Assembly: GCF_024626475.1 (NCBI RefSeq)
Contig: NZ_JANKHH010000001.1
Span: 456,281-520,280 of the forward strand
DNA length: 64,000 nucleotides
Reading direction: 5' to 3'
Source of the DNA: Parerythrobacter lacustris
GTDB taxonomy: Bacteria; Pseudomonadota; Alphaproteobacteria; Sphingomonadales; Sphingomonadaceae
Shown: piece after piece, positions 8,992-17,266 of the stretch
Layout of the letters: each line of letters opens with the position of its first letter
How positions within the stretch are numbered: position 1 is the stretch's first letter
Position numbers and translations under genes: made by a program
Notes under the pieces: model-generated
What the model saw: only the letters and a program-made list of their open reading frames with translations
Database searches by the model: none
What the model was told of the DNA's origin: nothing

Positions 8992-9579
8992 TTGAGCAAA
9001 TCCAAGAAGACTGACGAGAGCGCCGAAGCAAAGCCGAAGTCCGGCAAGCTCAAGCTGATCGTGGGTATGGTGCTGCTGCTGGGTGCGGGCGCGGGCGGGA
9101 CTTATGGTGCGGTCGCGGCGGGCCTGCTGGGCGGCCATGCAGGGGAGGCCAAGCCCGATGTCCCGCAGCTGGTCGCGAAGGATGGAGAGGATCCCTACGC
9201 TCCGCCAGCGGAAGGAAAGGGCGAGGCACCCGAGATCGTTCATGGCGAGGGCGGCAGCGAATACCGCACCGCCTACTACAATTTCGAAGAGAGCTTCACC
9301 TCCAACCTCAAGGATTCCGCCGGCTTGCTGCAAGTGAGCCTGAGCGCCTCGACCCGTCATGACGGGAGGGTGATCCAGTGGCTCGAGCTGCACGAACTCG
9401 CGATCCGCTCGGCGATCCTGATCGAACTGGCCGACACGCCGGAAGACGATGTCTATTCGGTCGAAGGCAAGGAACGGTTGAAGAAACGCCTCGTGCTGGC
9501 GATCAACCGGGTGCTCAAGGAAGAGGAAGGTTTCGGCGGCGTCGACGCGGTCCACTTCCAGGGGTTCATCGTCCAGTGA
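8992..9579 (+). CDS. fliL: Flagellar basal body-associated protein FliL
   Basis: Single-pass inner-membrane protein that surrounds the stator and supports motor torque. The 195-residue product has a Lys-rich cytoplasmic head, one membrane helix near residues 19-42 and a periplasmic FliL domain with YYNFEESFTSNLKDSAG and the later KKRLVLAINRVLKEE. The best start is TTG at 8992, because a GAGGAGACGAAAA ribosome site lies just upstream. The stop overlaps the GTG of fliM. Confidence 0.93.
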   Translation: MSKSKKTDESAEAKPKSGKLKLIVGMVLLLGAGAGGTYGAVAAGLLGGHAGEAKPDVPQLVAKDGEDPYAPPAEGKGEAPEIVHGEGGSEYRTAYYNFEESFTSNLKDSAGLLQVSLSASTRHDGRVIQWLELHELAIRSAILIELADTPEDDVYSVEGKERLKKRLVLAINRVLKEEEGFGGVDAVHFQGFIVQ

Positions 9580-10490
9580 GGCCCGAAGGTGTTCTTGTCG
9601 CCGAACGGCCTCTGGCGCGGCATAGCGAGCGCCTGGTCCGGCGCACACCGGATGCGGGCGAAAGCGGGGCAATGCTGTGCGCGGCGCTGCCGCGGATTGA
9701 ACATGCTTTGGCGGATGCGCTGGCGGATCTGATCGGAGCGAGGCCTCAAGTCGCCTGCGCCAAGGTCGAACGGACCACTGCCGCGCGACTGCACAAGCTG
9801 GTCGATGCCGTTGCGGTGAATTGTCTGTTGGCCGAAGCCGCCACCGAACTGGTGGTTCTTTCGCTCGGTTACGCCGATGCCCTGATGCTGACCGATCAGG
9901 TGTTCGGTGGTTCGGGCGCGCGGCCCGGTGTTCGGCCCGAGCGCCTCTCGGCCTCGGCCGACCGGGTCGCCGACCGCCTCTCTCCGCTGGTCGGAGAAGC
10001 CCTGGCCGGCGTGTTCGATCGCGGTGAGCCGTTGCAACCCGCAGCACGCTGCGATGTGCTGGGCAAGTTGGTAAGCGCGTCCGACCCGGGCGAGTTCTTC
10101 CTTCTTGCTGTCACGGTCTCGCGCGACGGGCAGGGTGACTGGGGCATGCGGCTGGTCCTGCGGCCCGAACAGGCTGCACGCTTGCTGCATGGCGCACGGC
10201 GCACCGGCGGATCGTCCCGAAGCGGCGACGCCGATAGCCCCGAGGCAGACCGGATGCCCGGTGTGGCCATGCCGCTGACGGCAGTTCTGGGCGAAATTCG
10301 CGCACCGGTTGCGCGCCTCGCCAGACTGGCGCCGGGCGATGTTCTTCCTCTGGCGATCTCGGGGCAGGCGCGCCTGCGGGTCGGCGGCATCGAGATAGCA
10401 CGCGGCCAGATCGGCGCGACCGATGGCCAGCTCGCGCTGCGCCTTACGCATATTGCATGGACGGAAAAGAGGCATGGACATGACGGATAA
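9576..10490 (+). CDS. fliM: Flagellar motor switch protein FliM, divergent
   Basis: C-ring protein between FliG and FliN. The 304-residue product has a CheC-like middle domain (about residues 25-190, with QVFGGSG as the counterpart of the usual GG motif) and a C-terminal SpoA domain (residues 230-300, DVLPLAISGQARLRVGG). The start is GTG at 9576, overlapping the fliL stop. The N-terminal EIDALL-type CheY-binding peptide that normally begins FliM is not present; the protein begins VRPEGVLVAERPLARHSERL. Sequence is divergent, but position between fliL and fliN and domain order support the call. Confidence 0.85.
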   Translation: MRPEGVLVAERPLARHSERLVRRTPDAGESGAMLCAALPRIEHALADALADLIGARPQVACAKVERTTAARLHKLVDAVAVNCLLAEAATELVVLSLGYADALMLTDQVFGGSGARPGVRPERLSASADRVADRLSPLVGEALAGVFDRGEPLQPAARCDVLGKLVSASDPGEFFLLAVTVSRDGQGDWGMRLVLRPEQAARLLHGARRTGGSSRSGDADSPEADRMPGVAMPLTAVLGEIRAPVARLARLAPGDVLPLAISGQARLRVGGIEIARGQIGATDGQLALRLTHIAWTEKRHGHDG

Positions 10491-10749
10491 ACTGCAAGCG
10501 CTCGACTTCATTCGCGATGTCGAGGTGGCCGTGAGCGTCGAGCTCGGCCGCACCCGGATGCCGCTGAGGCAGGTGCTCGAGCTGGGGCTCGACGCGGTGG
10601 TCCCGCTCGACCGGCAAGTCGACGAACTGCTCGACATCTATGTCAACGGCACCGCGATCGCCCGGGGCGAGGTTATCACCGAAGGGGATCGCTTTGCGCT
10701 GCGCATTGTCGAGCTGGCAGGCGACCGGCGGCAGGGGGAGGCGGCCTGA
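10480..10749 (+). CDS. fliN: Flagellar motor switch protein FliN
   Basis: SpoA-domain protein at the base of the C ring. The 89-residue product is nearly all SpoA domain: VEVAVSVELGRTRMPLRQVL, then GLDAVVPLDRQVDELLDIYV and GEVITEGDRFALRIVEL. An ATG lies at 10474, but AGAGG is only one base from it, whereas the ATG at 10480 has it 7 bases upstream and is preferred. It overlaps fliM by 11 bases and fliO by one. Confidence 0.94.
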   Translation: MTDKLQALDFIRDVEVAVSVELGRTRMPLRQVLELGLDAVVPLDRQVDELLDIYVNGTAIARGEVITEGDRFALRIVELAGDRRQGEAA

Positions 10750-11027
10750 TGGTCTGGTATGTGATCAAGCTGGTTCTGCTGCTGCCGCTGCTCGGCGGGA
10801 TGATCTGGGGCAGCCTGTGGCTCGCGCGCAAGGCGCAGACCGGGCTCGGTCAGCGACTGGGCCAGCACAATGCGGCGAAATCGGCCCGGCTGGTGGAAAC
10901 GACCATGCTTTCCCCCGGCATGCGGCTGGCGGTGGTCGAGTTCCACGGCCGCGAGATTCTCGTCGGGGCGACCCGCAACGGGCTCGTCCGGCTCGCCGAG
11001 GCACCGGCCCGCGGAGAGCGTGCATGA
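10749..11027 (+). CDS. fliO: Flagellar biosynthesis protein FliO
   Basis: Small inner-membrane protein that helps the FliP ring assemble. The 92-residue product has one N-terminal membrane helix (VIKLVLLLPLLGGMIWGSLW, residues 5-24) and a short cytoplasmic domain with SPGMRLAVVEFHGREILVG, the conserved FliO core. It overlaps fliN by one base (TGATG) and fliP by four. Its length is at the short end for FliO, as in other alphaproteobacteria. Confidence 0.9.
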   Translation: MVWYVIKLVLLLPLLGGMIWGSLWLARKAQTGLGQRLGQHNAAKSARLVETTMLSPGMRLAVVEFHGREILVGATRNGLVRLAEAPARGERA

Positions 11028-11806
11028 CCCGCCGTATCCTGCTGATCGCGCTCGCCGCTCTGCCGCTGGCCCTGCTGCCCGATCTCGCCCATGCGGCTGC
11101 AGCGGTGGCGACCCCGCCGGCGGGTGTCGGCGGCGCGCTCGAACGCGCGCTCGACGGTGCGGCGGGCGGGGAGGGGACACCGCTCTCGCTGTCGCTGCAG
11201 GTCCTGCTGGTCATGGGCCTGCTCACGATCCTGCCCGCGCTGGTGCTGATGATGACCAGCTTCACCCGCATCATCATTGTGCTGGCGATCCTGCGCCAGG
11301 CGCTGGGGCTCCAGCAGTCGCCGCCGAACCAGGTTCTGATCGGCCTGTCGCTGTTCCTTTCGCTGTTCATCATGGCCCCGACCCTGGAAGAGGTGAATGC
11401 ACAGGCGATCGAGCCCTATGCCGCCGGGCAGGTCGAGGCGGATGTGGCGATCGAGCGCGCGGGCGATGCCTTCGCCACCTTCATGATCCGCCAGACCCGC
11501 GAGACCGATCTGGCGATGTTCGCCGACATGGCGGGGCAGGGCAGCTTCGCCGACGCCGAAGAGATCCCGTTTTCGATCCTGCTGCCCGCTTTCGTCACCA
11601 GCGAGCTCAAGACCGCATTCCAGATCGGCTTCATGCTGTTCCTGCCGTTCCTCGTGATCGATCTGGTGGTGGCGAGCGTCCTGATGAGCCTCGGCATGAT
11701 GATGATGTCGCCGACCATCGTCTCGCTGCCGTTCAAGCTGCTGCTGTTCGTCCTGATCGACGGCTGGGCGCTGTTGATGGGCTCGCTCGCGATGAGTTTC
11801 GGATAG
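11024..11806 (+). CDS. fliP: Flagellar export gate protein FliP
   Basis: Core pore subunit of the flagellar export gate (FliPQR). The start is the ATG at 11024 overlapping the fliO stop. The 260-residue product begins with a cleavable signal peptide (MTRRILLIALAALPLALLPD, cleavage near HAA), as in most FliP proteins. Four membrane helices follow, and the conserved stretches MTSFTRIIIVLAILRQALG and PFKLLLFVLIDGW are present. Confidence 0.97.
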   Translation: MTRRILLIALAALPLALLPDLAHAAAAVATPPAGVGGALERALDGAAGGEGTPLSLSLQVLLVMGLLTILPALVLMMTSFTRIIIVLAILRQALGLQQSPPNQVLIGLSLFLSLFIMAPTLEEVNAQAIEPYAAGQVEADVAIERAGDAFATFMIRQTRETDLAMFADMAGQGSFADAEEIPFSILLPAFVTSELKTAFQIGFMLFLPFLVIDLVVASVLMSLGMMMMSPTIVSLPFKLLLFVLIDGWALLMGSLAMSFG

Positions 11807-11820
11807 CGGAGGGCTGGAAG

Positions 11821-12096
11821 ATGGACGAGACCGCTTCGTTCTTCGCGCTGGTCGACCGGATGCTGTGGACCACCGCGCTGGTGGCCGGGCCGATCCTGCT
11901 CGCCGCGCTGGTTGTCGGCCTGCTGGTCGGGGTGATCCAGGCCGCCACTTCGGTCAACGAACAGACGCTGACCTTCGTGCCCAAGCTGGCGATCGTCGCC
12001 GTTGTGCTCGTGCTGATGGGCGCGAGCATGCTGGGGCTGGTGGGGGATTTCGCGCGCGAGATATTCGCCCAGATTGCCGGAATCGCCGGACAGTGA
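11821..12096 (+). CDS. fliQ: Flagellar export gate protein FliQ
   Basis: Small helical-hairpin subunit of the export gate. The 91-residue product has two membrane helices (about residues 17-40 and 52-75) joined by the conserved ATSVNEQTLTFVPKL. The ATG follows a GGAGG site 14 bases after fliP. The stop overlaps the GTG start of fliR. Confidence 0.96.
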   Translation: MDETASFFALVDRMLWTTALVAGPILLAALVVGLLVGVIQAATSVNEQTLTFVPKLAIVAVVLVLMGASMLGLVGDFAREIFAQIAGIAGQ

Positions 12097-12875
12097 TCCT
12101 GCCCGATTTCGGCCTCGGTGTGTGGGAAACCCACCTGTGGCACCTTGTCTTCGTGCTGGTCCGGATCGGGGCAGCGATGCTTGCCGCCCCGGTCTTCGGA
12201 TCGCGGCTGGTGCCGATGCAGGTGCGCACAGTGGTGGCGGTGGCGCTCGGCATTTTCGTGCTCAACTGGGTGCCGGTGCAATTGCCCGAGGACATGCTGG
12301 CCCTGCCGACGCTGGTCAGCCTGCTGTCCGAAGCGGTGATCGGCTTCACCTTGGGCATGGTGTTGCAAATTTCCTTTGCCGCGCCGCTGATCGCGGGCGA
12401 GCAGATCGCCGGCGGTATGGGCATGGCGATCGCCACCGCGGTCGATCCGTCGAGCGGCAGCCAGTCGGGGGTGGTCGGGCAGTTCTTCACCATCGTGATG
12501 ACGCTGGTGTTCCTCGCCACCGGGGGCCACCTGCTGTGGATGCGCCTGCTGGTCGAAAGCTACACCCTGCTACCGCCGGGCAGCGATATGGCGATGGCTG
12601 ATCGTGGCTGGCTGGTCGCGAGCTTCTTCACCCAGGCGCTGGCGACCGCCGTGGCGATTGCGCTGCCGATCGTGCTTGCGCTGTTGCTGGTCCAGCTGGT
12701 GACCGGGGTGATCAGCCGCTCGGCACCCTCGCTCAACCTCTTCGCGCTCGGCCTCCCCGCTAGCGTGCTCGCCGGTCTGGCTGCGCTGATCGCGGCAGTG
12801 CCTCTGCTCAACGAGCAGTTTGTTGCGCTGTCGCTCGAAGCGATCGAGCTGGCCGGAATGGCCGTCACGCCATGA
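12093..12875 (+). CDS. fliR: Flagellar export gate protein FliR
   Basis: Inner-membrane gate subunit that completes the FliPQR pore with FlhB. The start is GTG at 12093, overlapping fliQ, giving a 260-residue, six-helix membrane protein. Family features include RIGAAMLAAPVFGSRLVPMQ near the N terminus, GEQIAGGMGMAIATAVDPSSG in the middle and a hydrophobic C terminus. It overlaps flhB by an ATGA junction. Confidence 0.96.
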   Translation: MILPDFGLGVWETHLWHLVFVLVRIGAAMLAAPVFGSRLVPMQVRTVVAVALGIFVLNWVPVQLPEDMLALPTLVSLLSEAVIGFTLGMVLQISFAAPLIAGEQIAGGMGMAIATAVDPSSGSQSGVVGQFFTIVMTLVFLATGGHLLWMRLLVESYTLLPPGSDMAMADRGWLVASFFTQALATAVAIALPIVLALLLVQLVTGVISRSAPSLNLFALGLPASVLAGLAALIAAVPLLNEQFVALSLEAIELAGMAVTP

Positions 12876-14005
12876 GCGAGAGGCCGGCCGGAGAGAGGTC
12901 TCATGCGCCGACCGAGAAGCGGCTGCGCGATGCGATCGGCAAAGGCAACGTCCTGCGCTCGCGCGAGGTCGCCACGGCGGCGGCGGTCGGAGCAGGGGCG
13001 CTGTGGCTCAAGCTGGCGGGGAGCTGGATGTTCGGGCGGCTGGAAAACGCTGCCCAGTCCAGCCTGTCGTTCGACCGCGAACGGCTCGAGCGGTTCGAGC
13101 CGGGACAGATGATGCAGGATCTGGCCTGGTCGAACCTCGTGCCCGTCCTGACGCTGGGCCTCGCAGTGATTGCGGTCACGCTGGCGGCGCAACTGCTGCC
13201 GGGGCGCGGTGCATGGGTAATCGGCAATGTCATGCCCAAGGCCTCGCGGATCGATCCCTTCGCCGGGCTCAGGCGCATGTTCGGTGCGCAGGGCTGGATC
13301 GAGCTGGGCAAGAGCCTCGTCAAGCTGGCGCTGCTCGGCGCGATCGCGTGGTACTGGGGCGTCGCGCATTTGATGGAGGTTCTGTCGCTCGGGCGCGGCG
13401 AGCTGACCGGACAGCTTTCCGCCGCGTGGGATGCGATGTCTTCACTGCTCGGATTGCTGGCGGCCGGCCTGCTGGTGATCGCGCTCGGCGACTGGCCGAT
13501 CCAGTATGTGCGCAGGATCTCGCAGCTCAGGATGACCGGGCAGGAACTGCGCGACGAACACAAGGAGCAGGAAGGCGCGCCGGAGAAAAAGGCGGCGATC
13601 CGCCAGCGCCAGCGCGACATGGCGCGCGGCAGCGTCGCCCCGGCGATGCAGAAGGCGCAGTTCGTCCTGACCAACCCGAGCCACTTTGCCGTCGCCATGG
13701 CCTACGATCCGGCAGTGGCGAGTGCGCCCTATGTGCTGGCCAAGGGGCGCGGCGAGAAGGCGCTGGCGATGCGCGAACTGGCGCAGGAAATGGCGGTGCC
13801 GACGCTCGAATATCCGGTGCTGGCCCGAGCGGTCTATTTCACCACCCGCGAACAGCAGATGATCCGGGCGGAACTCTATTCCGCCATCGCTAGCGTGCTC
13901 GCCTTCGTGATGTCGCTCAAACGCGGGGAAGCCCCGGCCCGCCCCACGATCGACGTCCCGCTGGAGCTCCATTTCGACGCCGAAGGCAGGGTACAAGTCT
14001 CTTAA
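12872..14005 (+). CDS. flhB: Flagellar export switch protein FlhB
   Basis: Membrane protein that sets export specificity, changing from rod/hook to filament substrates after self-cleavage. The 377-residue product has four membrane helices (about residues 30-215) and a cytoplasmic domain. The cleavage motif is N268-P269-S270-H271 in place of the usual NPTH; cleavage between Asn and Pro should still be possible. The N-terminal segment EKRLRDAIGKGNVLRSREV is typical. It closes the tightly overlapping export-gate block; fliD follows after 30 bases. Confidence 0.97.
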   Translation: MSERPAGERSHAPTEKRLRDAIGKGNVLRSREVATAAAVGAGALWLKLAGSWMFGRLENAAQSSLSFDRERLERFEPGQMMQDLAWSNLVPVLTLGLAVIAVTLAAQLLPGRGAWVIGNVMPKASRIDPFAGLRRMFGAQGWIELGKSLVKLALLGAIAWYWGVAHLMEVLSLGRGELTGQLSAAWDAMSSLLGLLAAGLLVIALGDWPIQYVRRISQLRMTGQELRDEHKEQEGAPEKKAAIRQRQRDMARGSVAPAMQKAQFVLTNPSHFAVAMAYDPAVASAPYVLAKGRGEKALAMRELAQEMAVPTLEYPVLARAVYFTTREQQMIRAELYSAIASVLAFVMSLKRGEAPARPTIDVPLELHFDAEGRVQVS

Positions 14006-14035
14006 TCCTGCGCCTCGCGTGCCGTCCTTCCGGGC

Positions 14036-15475
14036 ATGGAAACCACAACCACCTCTTCGATCGTTGGCGCACTGGGCGGCGGCAGCGGTGTCGACATGGT
14101 CAAGCTTGCCGAGGACCTTGCCAAGGCGCGGTTCCTCTCGCCGCTTGCCCAGCTCGAAGATCGGAGCGAACAGCTCGAAGCGCGCATTTCCGGGGCCTCG
14201 ACCCTGCGCAATCTGCTTGGGCAGCTTGCCAGTGCGCTCGGCGACCGCATCCGCACCGGCGATCTTGCGCCCGCCGCAAGCCTGACCAACCCCACTGTCG
14301 CGCAGGCATCGGTGCTGGCGGGCAGCAGCGGGCGGGGCAGCTTCTCGCTCGAAGTCACTACGCTTGCGAGCGCCCAGATCCTTGCCGGCAACAGCTATTC
14401 CGCCGCCACCGATCTGGTCGGCGAAGGGCAGTTGACGCTGCGCTTCGGCACCATCGACGGCGGCGGCTTTACTGCCGACGGCGTTGCCGCCCCGCTTGTG
14501 ATCGATGTATCCGCCACCGATACGCTGGCCGATGTCGCGGACCGGATCCGTACCTCGGGCAGCGGGCTTAACGCCTATGTCGCCAACACCGGCAGCGGGG
14601 CAAAGCTCGTGATCAAGGGCGAAGAGGGTGCGGCAAAGGCCTTCGTGGTCGAGGCTGCAGGCGCCAGCGCCAGCGGAGGGACGCCCGCCGCCGGGAATAT
14701 CGATTTCCTTGCTTGGACCCCGCTCACCGATACCGGACAGCTCAGGGCATCGGCTGCAGACGCCGCATTCCTGTTCGATGGCGTGGCGATGACGAGCGCA
14801 GGAAACAAGGTGACCGGCCTGCCCGGCGGGCTCGTGCTCACGCTGACCGGCACCAATGCGGGGGCACCGGCGCAGATCGCCTTTGCCGACCGCAGCACCC
14901 GGATCGCCTCGGCAATGGGCGATTTCGTCGCCGCGCTGAACGAGATCGCCAATGCGCTCGAAGAGCTTGCCGCACCGCAAGGGGGCGAACTCGGCAACGA
15001 TCCCGGCGCGCGCGCCCTGAAGCGCGCACTCGCCAGCCTGACCACGCAGGTGGTGATGCCCGGTGCCGCCCCGGGCGAGCCCTCGACCCTCGCCGATCTG
15101 GGCGTGGTGCGCACACGCGAGGGCAAGTTCCGCCTCGACGGCGAGCGCCTGAACAAGACGCTGGCGGACAATCCGGCGGCGGCGGGCGCGATGTTCACCA
15201 CCGGCCTCCACGGGGTTTATGCCAGCCTCGACAATCTGTCCCGCGCGGCCGGCAGCCGCACCGACCCCGGTGCGCTGGGCGGCTCGATCGCGCGCTACAC
15301 CGACCAGCTTGCCCGGCTGGACGACCGGCGGGCGAAATTCGCCGAGCAGCAGGAAATCCTCCGGGCGCGACTGGTGAAGGACTTCGCCGCCGCCGACCGG
15401 CGGGTGTCGGCTTCGCAGTCGACCCTGTCCTTCATCCAGGCGCAGATCGCGATCTGGACCGCGCCGCGGGGCTGA
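14036..15475 (+). CDS. fliD: Flagellar filament cap / hook-associated protein 2 FliD
   Basis: Cap protein at the filament tip that folds incoming flagellin. The 479-residue product starts with SSIVGALGGGSGVDMVKLAE, the conserved FliD N terminus, followed by coiled-coil and beta-rich domains and a C-terminal helical region (residues 380-470) containing LARLDDRRAKFAEQQEILRA. The ribosome site is weak. fliS begins one base after its stop, the usual fliD-fliS pair. Confidence 0.95.
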   Translation: METTTTSSIVGALGGGSGVDMVKLAEDLAKARFLSPLAQLEDRSEQLEARISGASTLRNLLGQLASALGDRIRTGDLAPAASLTNPTVAQASVLAGSSGRGSFSLEVTTLASAQILAGNSYSAATDLVGEGQLTLRFGTIDGGGFTADGVAAPLVIDVSATDTLADVADRIRTSGSGLNAYVANTGSGAKLVIKGEEGAAKAFVVEAAGASASGGTPAAGNIDFLAWTPLTDTGQLRASAADAAFLFDGVAMTSAGNKVTGLPGGLVLTLTGTNAGAPAQIAFADRSTRIASAMGDFVAALNEIANALEELAAPQGGELGNDPGARALKRALASLTTQVVMPGAAPGEPSTLADLGVVRTREGKFRLDGERLNKTLADNPAAAGAMFTTGLHGVYASLDNLSRAAGSRTDPGALGGSIARYTDQLARLDDRRAKFAEQQEILRARLVKDFAAADRRVSASQSTLSFIQAQIAIWTAPRG

Positions 15476-15476
15476 C

Positions 15477-15845
15477 ATGCTGCAGACCCTCGATCCCGCA
15501 AAAGCCTATCGCATGGTCGATTTCGACGCCCGCGTTGGCGGGCTGGCAGGGCCCGACCTCGTCCGGCTGTGCTTCGAAGAGATAGATGCGGCGCTCGACC
15601 GCGCGCTATGGGCGCATGACCGGCAAAGGACGGAACTGCGATACAAGTCGCTCGAGCGAGCGCAGCTGGGCGTGTCCGCCCTGCTGCTCGGCCTCGACCG
15701 GAGCCATCCGGCGGCAGCATCGCTCGATACCTTCTACCGCTCGTTGGTCACCCGGCTGATGGCCTCGCGCCGCGCCTTCGACCCGGCGGACGTGGCCGAA
15801 GTGCGCCGCGACATGGCGGACGTCCGTCAATCCTTCTTCGGCTAG
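15477..15845 (+). CDS. fliS: Flagellin export chaperone FliS
   Basis: Cytoplasmic chaperone that binds the C terminus of flagellin and prevents premature polymerisation. The 122-residue helical product fits FliS in size and in features such as LVRLCFEEIDAALDRAL near residues 29-45 and a C-terminal DVAEVRRDMADVRQSF. It is the last gene of the plus-strand flagellar run; the convergent sugar transporter ends 10 bases later. Confidence 0.9.
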   Translation: MLQTLDPAKAYRMVDFDARVGGLAGPDLVRLCFEEIDAALDRALWAHDRQRTELRYKSLERAQLGVSALLLGLDRSHPAAASLDTFYRSLVTRLMASRRAFDPADVAEVRRDMADVRQSFFG

Positions 15846-15855
15846 CGCGCGGTCG

Positions 15856-17151
15856 TCAGGCGGGCCTGCGCGCGAAGATGCCGAACCCGGCGATGATCGC
15901 GTAGCAGATGATCGGAATAATCATCGCCAGCGCAAGGTTGCCTCCGTTTGCATCAGCCACGATCCCGTAAAGCAAGGGCACGACGGCGCCCCCGCAGATA
16001 GCAACGTTGATGATGCCGGAGCCGTCCGCCGCGCGCGGACCGAGCTTTTCGCAGGCAAGCGAGAAGATCGTAGGGAACATGATCGAGTTCATCAGGCCCA
16101 CTGCGAGCAGCGAATAGGCCGACAATTCGCCGTTTGTATTCGTCGAAATCAGGATCAACAGGATCGCGCCGACCGCGTTGAAGGCAAGGATCTTGCCGGG
16201 GCTGAATATGCGGAGAAAATACGATCCGATGAAGCGACCGACCATTGCACCACCCCAATAAAGACCGATCATCCAGCCGATAACGCTTTCAGGCTGCCCG
16301 AGAACCCAGTCTTGTGAGAGGTAATTGATGATGACCGATCCGATGGCGACTTCGCCGCCGACGTAGAGAAAGATGCACAGCGCACCGAGCCCGAACCGGG
16401 AGCGTTTCAAGAGATCAAGGCCGGCCAATCCTTCTGAGGCCTCATGCTTCTCGCCCTTCAAGCGATTGCGGAACATCCATACTGCCGCCGCCACCAGCGC
16501 GATCAAGGCGGCAACACCGAGATAGCCCTGCCAGATGGCTTCGCTTTCGGCCTGCCGATAGGCCTCGAGCGCCGCACCGGAAAGCTGGTCAGCGGTAACA
16601 TCGGCGAGGCTGCCGAGGATCACCGCCGCGCCGACAATCGGAAAGACCGTCGTGCCGAGCGAGTTGAACGCCTGCGCGAACGTCAACCGGCTATGGGTCG
16701 TGGCGGGTGGTCCGAGGAGGCTGATCAGCGGGTTCGCCACCACCTGCACGATCACCACGCCGCTGGCGAGGATGAAAAACGCGGCGAGGAACAGCGGGTA
16801 GGTCACATACTGGCTCGCCGGAATGAACAGCAAGCAGCCGGCGATCATGGTCAGCAACCCCGCCACCGCGCCGCGCATATAGCCGAGTTTCTTGACCAGC
16901 TTCGCACCCGGAATACCGATGATCGCGTAAGCGGCGAAGAAACAGAACTGCACCAGCATCGCTTCGGTCCAGTTCAGCGTAAACAGCTCCTTGAGCTTCG
17001 GGATGATGACATCGTTGAGCGAGGTGATGCCACCGAAGATGAAGAACAGTCCGAACACGAAGTAATTCAGCCCCGGCGCATCGATCTGGGTGCCGTGGTC
17101 TTCCAAGGGATTGGGATCCGTGCTCGACGAAACACCCGGTGCCATTGCCAT
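15856..17151 (-). CDS. FucP-type sugar:proton symporter (MFS)
   Basis: Inner-membrane transporter of the fucose/glucose/galactose (FucP/GluP) branch of the MFS. The 431-residue protein has about twelve membrane helices, with FGLFFIFGGITSLNDVIIP at the first helix and VIVQVVANPLISLLGPP in the fourth, both typical of this branch. The ATG at 17151 has a GAGGGGATTAGAG site upstream. It lies 115 bases downstream of the GH3 glucosidase gene on the same strand, so it probably imports the glucose or short glucans that enzyme releases. The exact sugar is inference. Confidence 0.9.
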   Translation of the reverse strand: MAMAPGVSSSTDPNPLEDHGTQIDAPGLNYFVFGLFFIFGGITSLNDVIIPKLKELFTLNWTEAMLVQFCFFAAYAIIGIPGAKLVKKLGYMRGAVAGLLTMIAGCLLFIPASQYVTYPLFLAAFFILASGVVIVQVVANPLISLLGPPATTHSRLTFAQAFNSLGTTVFPIVGAAVILGSLADVTADQLSGAALEAYRQAESEAIWQGYLGVAALIALVAAAVWMFRNRLKGEKHEASEGLAGLDLLKRSRFGLGALCIFLYVGGEVAIGSVIINYLSQDWVLGQPESVIGWMIGLYWGGAMVGRFIGSYFLRIFSPGKILAFNAVGAILLILISTNTNGELSAYSLLAVGLMNSIMFPTIFSLACEKLGPRAADGSGIINVAICGGAVVPLLYGIVADANGGNLALAMIIPIICYAIIAGFGIFARRPA

Positions 17152-17266
17152 CTCTAATCCCCTCGCGTGTCGGCCGCCCCTTGGTGCGTGGCGTTGCCGT
17201 GGTTTGGTTGCTCAATGCGGCCGCAGTGGCGGCCTGTCCAAATGTATACCTATGCAATCCCCGGTT

